Assembly: GCA_031395645.1 (NCBI GenBank)
Contig: JANNJM010000072.1
Span: forward strand, 1 to 64,000
Length of the DNA: 64,000 bases
Direction: 5' to 3'
DNA from: SHZI01 sp031395645
Lineage (GTDB): Bacteria > Pseudomonadota > Gammaproteobacteria > Steroidobacterales > GCA-2729495
Shown: piece by piece, positions 18,111 to 26,902 of the stretch
Position numbering within the stretch: position 1 is the stretch's first letter
Layout of the letters: every line of letters starts with the position of its first letter
Made by a program: the position numbers and the translations under genes
Notes under the pieces: model-generated
Databases searched by the model: none
What the model was told of the DNA's origin: nothing
The model's input: the letters and a program-made list of their open reading frames with translations, nothing else

Positions 18111-19394
18111 CTACGAGTCCTGCCAGGCCGGTGCGCGGCGATAGGTGAGTGACCGCCACACCCACTCGACAGGGCCGATCCGGAAGCGCGCAAGCCAGGC
18201 GACGCTCCAGGCCAGTTCCAGCGCCCAGAGCAGCAGGACAATGCCGTAGAGCTCGAAGCCCGTAACCCGCCCGTACAGCGCCAGGCCGAAGCCGTAGAAA
18301 ATGATCGCGCAGAGGATCGACTGGGCCAGGTAGTTCGTCAGCGCCATGCGCCCGACTGCCGCGAGCGCCCGCCGGATGGCGACGCCGCCGGTCGCCTGGC
18401 AGAACCACAGAATCAGTCCGAGGTAGCCGAGCGCCATGGCAAGGCGGCGCACGTCGTACGTGAGCTTGGTGACTTCCGCGGTGACCGGGTGGAAGTCCGA
18501 GGCGAGCAGGGCGCTGGTTTGCCACAGGGCCAGCGGCAGGCCGATGATGAAACCCACTGCACTCATTGCGACGTAGCGCGAGCGCGGCGCCGGGCGCGTG
18601 AGCACGCCGGACCGGCACAGCACCATGCCGAGGATCATCATCGCCAGGGCGTCCAGGAACCACCACTTTACCGCGACGATGGTCTGCAGGATCAGGCTGA
18701 CCTTGGCCTGGCGAATGACGATCTCAGCAAGCGTGCCCGTTTGCATCGTGCGGATATCGGCAGCCATCTCTTCGTCACGAGGACTCGGGCGTGCTTTCTT
18801 CAGCTCCTTGGCCCATTCCGTAGCAGCCGCGCTGTCGGGAGTCGCGCTGCTGGCAACCTCCAGTGAGCTCAGGTGACTGATCTCCAGCCCCCTGAGCACG
18901 GCAGGCACCGTCAGTGCCGCCAGCACGATTGCAAGCAGGATCGGCGTGCGCAGGTGGCGCAGCGGGTAGAGGCACAGTCCCGCCAGTCCGTAGACGAAGA
19001 GGATGTCGGCAGGCCACAGGAATACGTACGCGTTGACCAGTCCAAAGGCGATCAATACGAAGGTTCGCCGATACCAGATGCCGCGAGCAGTCCCGGGCGG
19101 GCTGTTCACTTCCAGTCGCGTCAGCAGCAGCAGGGCACCGGCGCCGAAGAGCAGGGAGAGCAGCGTGCGCTGGGTGCCTTCGAACAGCATGTGGACAACT
19201 ATCCAGGTCGCGACCGGCGCTCCGGCGCGCTCAGCGATGGCAAACGGATAGTCGAAGAATGCCTGCGGCCCGGCGAACGCCCAGATGTTCATCATCAGCA
19301 CGCCCAGCACCGCGATGCCGCGGGCAACATCCAGGGCGAGGATGCGTTCCTGCCGGGGAACGGGTCCGGGCCTTGCGGTGACTGGTGTGTCCAT
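18111..19394 (-). CDS. DUF418 family membrane protein
   Basis: 427 residues with about ten hydrophobic segments. The N terminus ILALDVARGIAVLGVLMMN and the C-terminal RMALTNYLAQSILCAIIFY are hallmarks of the DUF418/acyltransferase-3-like group of inner-membrane proteins of unsettled function, possibly envelope modification. ATG 19394 is preferred over the ATG 30 bases upstream because it leaves a 16-base gap to the stop of the upstream protease gene; the two probably form an operon. Confidence 0.85.
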   Translation of the reverse strand: MDTPVTARPGPVPRQERILALDVARGIAVLGVLMMNIWAFAGPQAFFDYPFAIAERAGAPVATWIVVHMLFEGTQRTLLSLLFGAGALLLLTRLEVNSPPGTARGIWYRRTFVLIAFGLVNAYVFLWPADILFVYGLAGLCLYPLRHLRTPILLAIVLAALTVPAVLRGLEISHLSSLEVASSATPDSAAATEWAKELKKARPSPRDEEMAADIRTMQTGTLAEIVIRQAKVSLILQTIVAVKWWFLDALAMMILGMVLCRSGVLTRPAPRSRYVAMSAVGFIIGLPLALWQTSALLASDFHPVTAEVTKLTYDVRRLAMALGYLGLILWFCQATGGVAIRRALAAVGRMALTNYLAQSILCAIIFYGFGLALYGRVTGFELYGIVLLLWALELAWSVAWLARFRIGPVEWVWRSLTYRRAPAWQDS

Positions 19395-19410
19395 CACGGC
19401 CAGTCCGGGT

Positions 19411-22400
19411 CTAGCGCGCCACAAGTTCCACCGTCGCCTTGCTGGCTTTGTCGCCGCGCGTCCAGCGCAGCTCCACTTTCTGGCCCGGCTCGAGTTGCTT
19501 CAGCAATTCGTTGAAGCCGCCGAGGCCGTTGACCTCCTTGCCGTCCAGCTGCGTAAGGATGTCGCCGGCCTGCATGCCGGCCTGGTCGGCAGGAGAGCCT
19601 GGCACCACGCCGTCAAGTCGCAGTCCCGGGCCCTGAAAGGCAAAGTCGGGCACCGCACCCACCGACACCCGGCGCGTGCGTACCCCTGGCGCCGGGCCCG
19701 TGCCGGTCAGGGGCGTGGCGGCATTGACCGCCAGCCGCTTCTCGGTGGACGCGAGGTAGCCGATCGCCTCGGTGGCGACGGTCGCGACCCGCACCATGCC
19801 CGCTCCGTCCACCTTGTCGGGGGTGTCGGTGGGCCGGTGGTAGTCGAAACCGGCGCCGGCGAACAGCTGCACGCCGGGGATGCCCGCCTCGATGAAGGCC
19901 CGCTGGTCCGAGGATTCGCTGGCGCCGGGAATGCTCTTCGTCGCCACGCCGGTGACGGCCGTAATTCCGCTGAACACGAAGGGCCATTCCCGGGCACTCT
20001 CGGTGGCGATGACGGACACCGGGTTCGTGCCCAGGCGCCCGACCGTGTCCATGTTGATGATGCCGTAAAGCCCGGACAGCGGCACCGGGACCGGGTTCTT
20101 AACGTAGTAGCGGGAGCCCAGCAGCCCGGCTTCCTCACCGCTGAAGGCGATGAAGACAATCGTACGGGGCGGCGGCGGGCCGGCGGCCAGCGCCTTCGCC
20201 ATCTCGATCAGCACGGCGACGCCGCTGGCGTTGTCATCGGCGCCCGGATGCACCTTGCCCAGCGCATCGACACGCGCACCCGGCCAGCCGAGACCGAGGT
20301 GATCGTAGTGGGCGGTCAGCAGCGCCGCCTCGCCCTTGAACTTCGGCTCGGCACCGGGCAGCACGGCCACCACGTTCTGCAGTGTCTCTGCCTTCTTCTC
20401 CGCGCCGCCGACGGCCTTGAAGGCCTGGAAATACGTACCGTTGTCGCCGCCGGGCTCGAGGCCCGCGGCGGCAAGCTGATCCCGGATGTAGTCCCGGGAG
20501 GCCGCGAGACCAGCACTGCCGAAGCCGCGGCCCTGGCGCTCGGGGGCCGCGAGGAAGTTCACGTGGGCCAGCAGCTTGTCGGCCGCGTAAGCGGCGGGTG
20601 GTTCCGCCAGCGCGGCGCGCTTCGGCAATGCCGCGAGGGCGAGGGGTGTGCCCTTCTTCTGCAGGTTGACGTTGAGCGGCGAGTCCGCGGTCGGCCATTC
20701 GCCCTTGGCCACGTTGGCGGGCTCCAAGCCTGCGAAGGCCAGCCAGGAGTACTTTCCGTAGTGGGGCAGCTTGCGGGCCAGGCCCGCCATCGCCTCGTCG
20801 GGATCGGAGGTCACCCAGCCCACGGCGAGCTTCGGGTCGTCCGGGTGCCGGTGGGTGAGGACATGGGAGTGGCCGGCGAAGGGCAGCTCCGCGGCGCCGA
20901 TCTTCACGCCCGTGGCGCTGACGGTCAGGCCCAGGGCGGGCTCGCTGGCGAATAGCTTCGCGGCGAAACGGTTCTGCCGGCCCAGCAGCCACACGCTGCG
21001 GTCGGCGGGCAGCTTGCTGATCTCCTGGTCCGTAACGATGGTGATCTTGTTCGACGGGCTCTTCCAGGCGCCAAGTACGCTCCGCCACTTATCCGCCTCG
21101 GCGGCGGGCAGCACGGCCACCACCTCGCTGGCGCCGAAAAGCTGGCCGATGCTGGGTGCGGTTTCTCGCGGGTCGAGCATGCGGAAGAGGTCGAAGGCGG
21201 GATCCACGGACACGGCTGTGGGTGCCGACGTGGTGTCGATGCTGAAGGTCGTGCGGGCGTCCTTGCTGCGGATCTTCGCGATCACGGGGCCCGCGGCGGT
21301 GCTGACCACCACGGGCACCTCAAGGTCGTAGGACCCCGCCTGGCGCTGGGTGACCACGCCGGTGACGGTAAACGTGCTGCCGCTGCCCGCGACCTTCACG
21401 TCGCTGACCGCGAGATCCGCGGCGCCGGTGCGGTTGACCCAGTCATCGAAGAAGCGGGCCAGGTTGCGGCCGGTGGTCTTTTCGAAGGCGGTGCGCACGT
21501 CACCGAAGCTGGCGCGGGTACCGCGGTAGTCCTTGTAGAAGGTGCGAAGCGACTGGCGGAAGAGGTCGTCGCCCACCAGCTGCCGCAGTTCGTGGAAGCC
21601 CATCAGCGTCTTGCCGTAGCCGACCGCCTCCGTGGCGGCGCTGTGCCGGGAGCGGAATTCCTTCAGTGGGAAGTCGCCACTTGTGCTGGCGAAGTCCCGG
21701 TACTTCTTCAGCACATCACGCCGGTACTCGGCCGCTTTCATGCCATCGGGGTCCTCGATCTCCTTCATCAGGTGATCGGCCATGTAGGCCGTGAGGCCCT
21801 CGCACCAGTTGCCGGTGAGGTAGTCCACGTAGACCGAATTGCCCCACCAGTTGTGGAGGATCTCATGGGGGTAGGAGGAGGTGAGGATGAATGGGAAGCG
21901 GATGATCTGGGGACCGAGCAGCGTGTAGGACGGCATGCCGTAGCCGGTTTCCCAGAAGTTCTCGACGAGCGCGAACTTTTTGTAGGGGTAGGCGCCGATC
22001 AGCTCGTTGTACATGCGCAGGTAGCGGCTGGTGGCGTCCAGGTACTTGCTGGCGAGCGCCGGGTCCGGCTTGCGCAGGTAGACCTGGGCCTCGGCGAGGC
22101 CGGCGCTGGATGTGTACGGCGTGAGCGGGCCGCCGGCGACGGAGATCTCGTCCACTGCACTGGGCGTTTCCCAGCGGGCCAGGCCGTCCTTGCCTGAGGA
22201 GACGCCGTTGCCGGGCGCGATGATGTGCCAGCCGGCCGGTGTGTTGACGGTGAAGGAGTACGTGACGAGCTGCCCGGTCTGCTCGCCGGCGAGTTGCGGG
22301 TACCAGAGCGTCGTGCCGGCCAGGTAGATGCCCTCCGACGACACGATGCCGGGCGTTTCGGCGAAGCTGCGGGCGTATTCCTCGGGGCTGGCCGTGGGCG

Positions 22401-22800
22401 GGATGTCCACGAGGCCTGAGTACTCCACCCGGAAGCTCGAGCTGCCGGCCGCGAGCCTGACGCGGTAGCCGGACACCCCGCGCTGGTTGGCGAACTCCTC
22501 GCTGGTGCCGTTGATGCCGGCGAAGGCCCTGGCGCTGGCATCGGAGGCCAGCTTCTCGACCTCAGGTCTGGACCCGGTCACCTGGAAATTCCCACCGAGC
22601 ACGAACTCGACCGACCGGCCGGCCATTCCGGCCGGGAGCGTGACCTCGGCCACCGTGGTGAGGCGGTGGGTGGGCGGATCGATGGTGGTCGTGAGTTTGT
22701 ATGCAGGCCACTCGGTGGTGGCGGCGGGTCCTGTTGCGGCCAGCGCGGACGCTGCCAGGCTCCAGAGGACAGCAGCGAGGACGGGAGAACGGGATGCCAT
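19411..22800 (-). CDS. Exported M1-M28-PDZ metalloprotease fusion
   Basis: 1129 residues with signal peptide (ASRSPVLAAVLWSLAASALA). Residues about 30-540 form an M1 aminopeptidase-like region with HEILHNWWGN (His312, Glu313, His316) and the third zinc ligand Glu334 in NWCEGLTAY. Residues about 770-1020 form an M28 peptidase: AHYDH (His831, Asp833), GADDNASG, SGEEAGLLGS, NMDTVGR and DYHRPTDTPDKVD supply the two-zinc site. A C-terminal PDZ domain (about 1045-1129) contains VVPGSPADQAGMQAGDIL. It probably degrades peptides in the periplasm or outside the cell. The start at 22800 has GGAGA just upstream. It heads an operon with the DUF418 gene. Confidence 0.9.
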   Translation of the reverse strand: MASRSPVLAAVLWSLAASALAATGPAATTEWPAYKLTTTIDPPTHRLTTVAEVTLPAGMAGRSVEFVLGGNFQVTGSRPEVEKLASDASARAFAGINGTSEEFANQRGVSGYRVRLAAGSSSFRVEYSGLVDIPPTASPEEYARSFAETPGIVSSEGIYLAGTTLWYPQLAGEQTGQLVTYSFTVNTPAGWHIIAPGNGVSSGKDGLARWETPSAVDEISVAGGPLTPYTSSAGLAEAQVYLRKPDPALASKYLDATSRYLRMYNELIGAYPYKKFALVENFWETGYGMPSYTLLGPQIIRFPFILTSSYPHEILHNWWGNSVYVDYLTGNWCEGLTAYMADHLMKEIEDPDGMKAAEYRRDVLKKYRDFASTSGDFPLKEFRSRHSAATEAVGYGKTLMGFHELRQLVGDDLFRQSLRTFYKDYRGTRASFGDVRTAFEKTTGRNLARFFDDWVNRTGAADLAVSDVKVAGSGSTFTVTGVVTQRQAGSYDLEVPVVVSTAAGPVIAKIRSKDARTTFSIDTTSAPTAVSVDPAFDLFRMLDPRETAPSIGQLFGASEVVAVLPAAEADKWRSVLGAWKSPSNKITIVTDQEISKLPADRSVWLLGRQNRFAAKLFASEPALGLTVSATGVKIGAAELPFAGHSHVLTHRHPDDPKLAVGWVTSDPDEAMAGLARKLPHYGKYSWLAFAGLEPANVAKGEWPTADSPLNVNLQKKGTPLALAALPKRAALAEPPAAYAADKLLAHVNFLAAPERQGRGFGSAGLAASRDYIRDQLAAAGLEPGGDNGTYFQAFKAVGGAEKKAETLQNVVAVLPGAEPKFKGEAALLTAHYDHLGLGWPGARVDALGKVHPGADDNASGVAVLIEMAKALAAGPPPPRTIVFIAFSGEEAGLLGSRYYVKNPVPVPLSGLYGIINMDTVGRLGTNPVSVIATESAREWPFVFSGITAVTGVATKSIPGASESSDQRAFIEAGIPGVQLFAGAGFDYHRPTDTPDKVDGAGMVRVATVATEAIGYLASTEKRLAVNAATPLTGTGPAPGVRTRRVSVGAVPDFAFQGPGLRLDGVVPGSPADQAGMQAGDILTQLDGKEVNGLGGFNELLKQLEPGQKVELRWTRGDKASKATVELVAR

Positions 22801-22951
22801 GAGAGTCTCCAGCGGAGCGGGAAAATAGGATTCTATGCCTGAGGGGCGCCCTCGTGCCGCTAGAGTCCTTCCCTGCGGCCCGATGCCGCAGTCCGTGGTG
22901 GGTCGAGTGCCGGTGCGGGACAGGCTCATCAGGGCGTTATACATTGCATCC

Positions 22952-23488
22952 ATGCGCCTGCTCCCCGAAGAGATCAACACGCGGCGACTCCGCCTGCGGG
23001 TGCCGCTCCCGGCGGACGCCGACGCCATCTTTCTCTCCTACGCGCAGGATGCACTGGTGTGCCGCTACCTGGCCTGGGCACCGCACACGTCGCTGGAAAT
23101 CACGCAGCAGTTCATTCGGGAGTGCCTGGCGGGCTGGCGCGCCGGCAGCCCACTGCCCTACGTCATTGCAGATCTGAGCTCCGACGAAGTGCTGGGGATG
23201 ATCGAGGCCCGGGTGCGGTCGACCACCATCGACATTGGCTATGTGCTGACCCGCTCGCGCTGGGGGAGCGGCCTCATGCCCGAGGCGCTCAAGGCCGTGG
23301 TGAGCGCGGGCCTGGCCCGCCAGGAGATTTTCCGGGTGCAGGCGCTCTGCGACGTGGATAATTACGCGTCGGCCAGGGCGCTGGAAAAATCCGGATTTCT
23401 GCGCGAGGGACGGCTGGACCGGTATGGTGTCCATCCCAATGTGTCGCCGGAGCCGCGGTCGGTCTACATGTATGCGCAGTGTCGCTAG
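22952..23488 (+). CDS. RimJ/RimL-like GNAT acetyltransferase
   Basis: 178 residues from ATG 22952. The pattern TRRLRLRVPLPADADAIF, then DIGYVLTRSRWGSGLMPEA (acetyl-CoA loop), then ALCDVDNYASARALEKSGF is typical of GNATs of the ribosomal-protein-alanine acetyltransferase type. The substrate may be a protein N terminus, an amino acid or a small amine. It is divergent from the metalloprotease gene and 24 bases upstream of the C13 protease gene, so the two may be co-transcribed. Confidence 0.88.
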   Translation: MRLLPEEINTRRLRLRVPLPADADAIFLSYAQDALVCRYLAWAPHTSLEITQQFIRECLAGWRAGSPLPYVIADLSSDEVLGMIEARVRSTTIDIGYVLTRSRWGSGLMPEALKAVVSAGLARQEIFRVQALCDVDNYASARALEKSGFLREGRLDRYGVHPNVSPEPRSVYMYAQCR

Positions 23489-23512
23489 CACTCTGATAAC
23501 GGCCATTGCGCC

Positions 23513-24784
23513 GTGACGGCCAGCACCCGGTTCGCCAGCGACGGGTCAATTGCCGCGTTGCTGGCTTTCAGTATCGCCTTGTGGGTGCTTGGCGACTGGC
23601 AACAGGCCGGTAGCAATCCGGAGCTGTTGCTCTACGGGGCGAGCGGCGTGGCGTGGTACGTGCTCTGCGCCATGCTCGTTGCCTTGTGCGCGTCGCGGCT
23701 GACGAGTCCCGCGGTGCCGTTCCGCCAGTGCCTGTTGCTGGTGCTCGTTGCCGCACCACTGATCATCGTCGCGCTGTGGGCTCTTAGCGCCTTCGGTTCG
23801 GGGAAATTCCTGGAGTTCTATCCGGTACCCGTATTTCTGATTGGTGCCGGCGTCCTGTCGTGGGGCCTTGGTCGCGTCAGTGGCCGCACCCAGGCGCGCG
23901 CGGTACTAGGCTGCATGGTCGCGGCCGGCGGCATTGGCTGGGTAAGCGAGGCCCTCTACGTGCGGCCGAGTGTCTGGTATTCGGAAGAGTCCCCGGAAAA
24001 GTCCGACTACCAGGCGGTCTGGGACGCTGGCGAACGACTGCTTTTCGACCAGGCTGAACGGGTTGACCGTGCGGTTGGTCGGGTCGCGGCGCGGGAAACC
24101 GGTAAGCCAAACGTCTTTTTCGTCGGCTTCGCCGGGTATGGCGAGCAGCGCGTCTTCGCGGAGGAAGTCGGGCTGGCGGCGCGCGTCGTGGGCAGCCGAT
24201 ACGGTTCGGACCAGCGCTCCGTCCGGCTGATCAATGACCAGCGCGACCTGACGGCGTATCCCCTGGCGACGGTGTCCGGGTTGCGCCGGACACTGCTCGG
24301 AGTTGCGAAGCGCATGAACCTGGAAGACGACATCCTGTTCCTGGTCCTCTCGTCGCACGGGTCGGAGGGTGCCGAGCTGTCGGTGCAGAACGGTGGCCTG
24401 CCACTCCAGCAGCTCTCGGGTCCGGATCTGGCCGACGCCATTCGCGACGCCGAAATACGCTGGAAAGTCATCGTTATTTCAGCATGTTACGCTGGCGGTT
24501 TGATTGATTCTCTTAAGGATGAGCGGTCGATCATTCTCACGGCCGCGGCCTCCAATCGCACGTCATTTGGCTGCAGCGACGACCGCGATCTGACCTATTT
24601 CGGCGAGGCGTTCTTCCGTGATGCGCTGCCGGGCGCGACCTCGCTGCGGGAGGCGTTTACAACTGCGAATACGGTGATCGGCGCGAGGGAGGAAGAAGAG
24701 GGCGTGGAAGCGTCTGATCCGCAGGCGTTCTTCGGAGCCGCTCTTGAGAGTTACATCAGGCAGCTGGAGGGCGGGGCTCCGTAG
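23513..24784 (+). CDS. Membrane-anchored C13 (legumain-like) cysteine protease
   Basis: 423 residues, start GTG 23513. The N-terminal ~150 residues hold four hydrophobic segments (IAALLAFSIALWVLGDW, CLLLVLVAAPLIIVALW and others). The rest is a caspase-like C13 domain: VFFVGFAGYGEQRVFAEEV, LFLVLSSHGSEGAEL with His282 and VIVISACYAGGLID with Cys325, the expected dyad for clan CD proteases. A following TAAASNRTSFGC segment fits the substrate pocket wall. These bacterial homologues of legumain have largely unknown roles, proposed to be envelope proteolysis or GPI-transamidase-like processing. It follows a GNAT gene; the next gene is convergent. Confidence 0.85.
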   Translation: MTASTRFASDGSIAALLAFSIALWVLGDWQQAGSNPELLLYGASGVAWYVLCAMLVALCASRLTSPAVPFRQCLLLVLVAAPLIIVALWALSAFGSGKFLEFYPVPVFLIGAGVLSWGLGRVSGRTQARAVLGCMVAAGGIGWVSEALYVRPSVWYSEESPEKSDYQAVWDAGERLLFDQAERVDRAVGRVAARETGKPNVFFVGFAGYGEQRVFAEEVGLAARVVGSRYGSDQRSVRLINDQRDLTAYPLATVSGLRRTLLGVAKRMNLEDDILFLVLSSHGSEGAELSVQNGGLPLQQLSGPDLADAIRDAEIRWKVIVISACYAGGLIDSLKDERSIILTAAASNRTSFGCSDDRDLTYFGEAFFRDALPGATSLREAFTTANTVIGAREEEEGVEASDPQAFFGAALESYIRQLEGGAP

Positions 24785-24786
24785 CG

Positions 24787-25850
24787 CTACTGGATGGCGT
24801 ACAGATTCCCGTCCGTGCTGCCCACGTAGAGCACTCCCTGGTCGACGACGGGCGACGACATGATCGCGCCTATCGAGATGAAGCGGTAGAAGTCGAGGTA
24901 CATGTCCTGGAAATCATTGAACACCGGCGCGAAAGCTGACTGGTTCAGTCCGCCGTCCGGGTTCAGTACTTTCATCTGATTCTGTTTCGAGGCCTCGGTC
25001 TGGAACTCCCAGGCGAGCTTGCCGGTGCGAGTATTGATCGCGTAGAGCCGCCCGTTGTGGCTCCCGACGTAAACAAGATCCCCGGCGAGTGCGGCGGATG
25101 AAAAGACGTAAGCCCTGGCATCAAAGTTCCATTGCACGCGGCCCGTTTTCGCATCCAGCGCCATGAACCGCGAGCTGTCGGAGGTCCCGACATAGACGAC
25201 ACCGTCCCGCACGGCCGGTGTACCGTTTACCCATGACTTGCTCGTCGCGTAGGCCCACTTCTGCACACCCGTGCCGGCGTCGATGGCGTAGAGGGTACTG
25301 TCCCAGCTGCCGATATAGACCGTGTTGCCCACGACGGCTGGGGATGCGTGTACAACGTTTCCGGTGACGAAGGTCCACTGGAGGATGCCGCTCGTGGCTT
25401 CGACGGCGTAGACATTGCCGTCCCCGGCACCAAAGAACACCCGCCCGTTCGCGACCGCCGGGGATGATCTGAAGATGTCCCACGCATCCGGGATCGTTTG
25501 CGCAGCGGACAGATAGCCGTGGAGGACACGACGAACACCACGCCGCCATCGACGGCAGGTGAGGACGCAATCGGCATCCGCGACGTGAACTTCCACTTCT
25601 CCTTGCCGCTCTGCTGGTCGATGGCGAACAACTGCCCGCTGAAGCTCGCGATATACACGACGCCGTCGGCAACTGCCGGGGAACCGACGATCGGGCCCCC
25701 GGTATTGAATGTCCACTTCAAGCCGCCGAAACGTACGGGTCCCGGGGAGGAATAGACGCCAGTGCGGGCGACGTTGCCGTGAAAAGTGCTCTGCGCCGCT
25801 GCGGTTACGGCGAGTACGCTGATGAAAACGGCGAGGAGGATGCTTTTCAT
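24787..25850 (-). pseudogene. Exported PQQ-like beta-propeller protein, frameshifted
   Basis: The start codon at 25850 opens a signal peptide (MKSILLAVFISVLAVTAAAQ) and propeller repeats such as GGPIVGSPAVADGVVYIAS. The frame then degenerates after DGGVVFVVSS. The continuation (GYLSAAQTIPDAWDIF, SSPAVANGRVFFGAGDGNVY, and several more repeats to the stop at 24787) lies in another frame. The switch is near 25519-25522; one base is missing relative to a continuous frame. Intact, it would be about 354 residues, a BamB/PQQ-type propeller exported to the periplasm. It is either a recent pseudogene or a sequencing error. The thioredoxin-fold gene lies 69 bases upstream on the same strand. Confidence 0.82.
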
Positions 25851-25919
25851 TCGCTATTTCCGAGCTCGTGCGCACACGCGTGAACGTCTAGTGTGGGATG
25901 ACGCGCAATAGCCTGCAAA

Positions 25920-26597
25920 TTACTCTTTGGTATTTTTCTTTGCGGTCTGCTCGGCCAGCACCACGATCTCGGTCAGCGCATCGGATCCGCGATTCCATTC
26001 GTACCACGACAGCTTTCGTTCCAGCCGCTCCGCCTCGCTGATCTGGTCGGCCATGCCGAGATACCACCATTGCAATGCAGCCGGCCGCTCCACCCAGACC
26101 GCAACTTCCTGATCGCCACGCAGCAGGACCACGGTCGGCGTGGACGCCCGGCCATCGGGCGTATGGTGCGCATCCATGATCGGCTTGCCGGTCTTGAAAT
26201 CGACTACCCGCAGTTCGATGCCGGCACGCGAAGCGAGCTTCGCAATATAGGGCACGCTATGCACCGAGTCGCCGCACCAGTCCGCCGTGATGACCAGGAG
26301 CCGCAGGCCGTTGCCGGCTCGCTTGAACCGATCTACCAGGCCCGGCGGTACATCGCGCGCGGCATTTTTCGCCCAGGTCTCGCGCTGCACGCGGTTGCTG
26401 GACAGGTACTGATCCCACGTGGCTCCCAGAGAGTACATGGCGGCCGAATTGCCGGCCGCTGCCGTCTGCTCCGGGTCACTTGCCGCAACCACCGGAGATG
26501 CCGCCATCGTCAGCAACATGATGCCGGTGAGCAATGCGCGGATGCTGACTTTCAGGTAGGGCAGTTTTTCCCTTGAAGCTCCCCGCTGCGCGGGCAT
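25920..26597 (-). CDS. Exported thioredoxin-fold protein
   Basis: 225 residues from ATG 26597. A signal peptide (IRALLTGIMLLTMAASPVVA) precedes a thioredoxin-like domain with LLVITADWCGDSVHSVPYI. The CxxC motif is replaced by a single-Cys CGDS form, as in the thioredoxin-like TADWCGDS family, so a classical disulfide oxidoreductase role is unlikely. PTVVLLRGDQEV supplies the cis-Pro region. It sits upstream of, and likely in operon with, the broken propeller gene. A short inverted repeat (gatac/gtatc, 26613-26626) lies just before the start. Confidence 0.75.
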   Translation of the reverse strand: MPAQRGASREKLPYLKVSIRALLTGIMLLTMAASPVVAASDPEQTAAAGNSAAMYSLGATWDQYLSSNRVQRETWAKNAARDVPPGLVDRFKRAGNGLRLLVITADWCGDSVHSVPYIAKLASRAGIELRVVDFKTGKPIMDAHHTPDGRASTPTVVLLRGDQEVAVWVERPAALQWWYLGMADQISEAERLERKLSWYEWNRGSDALTEIVVLAEQTAKKNTKE

Positions 26598-26902
26598 TCG
26601 ATGGCGCGAGACGATACCAGAGTATCGGCACCCGGAGGCATCCGGGACTGCACTCGGCGGCCACCTCGGGGATGGCGTTAACCGTGTGATTGCCTGAAAC
26701 CCGGAAGGCTGATCCGGGGCGTCACGCGATCTCACGCAAATCGGCTAAGCGCGCTGCCGAAGCGCTGGATCGGGGGCACCGTGCCGCGCCGGTCCCTTGT
26801 CCAGGTTAGTCCTGCCGACTATGCTCCTTCAGCGCCGTTGTCGTCTGGATAAGGCGCCGCTTCACCACCTTGTTCCATGACACCCGGCCACGAGGACGCA
26901 GT
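26598..26902. promoter_or_regulatory. Divergent intergenic region with sigma70-like promoter
   Basis: These 305 bases separate the thioredoxin-fold gene from the CheB-CheR gene and hold no gene. On the plus strand ttgtcc (26797-26802) and tatgct (26820-26825) are 17 bases apart, a plausible sigma70 promoter about 75 bases before the CheB-CheR start. No other clear signal was seen. Confidence 0.4.

Noticed and set aside
19285..20955. Plus-strand open frame of 556 codons
   Set aside because: Antisense to the M28-PDZ part of the metalloprotease fusion; no recognisable motif.
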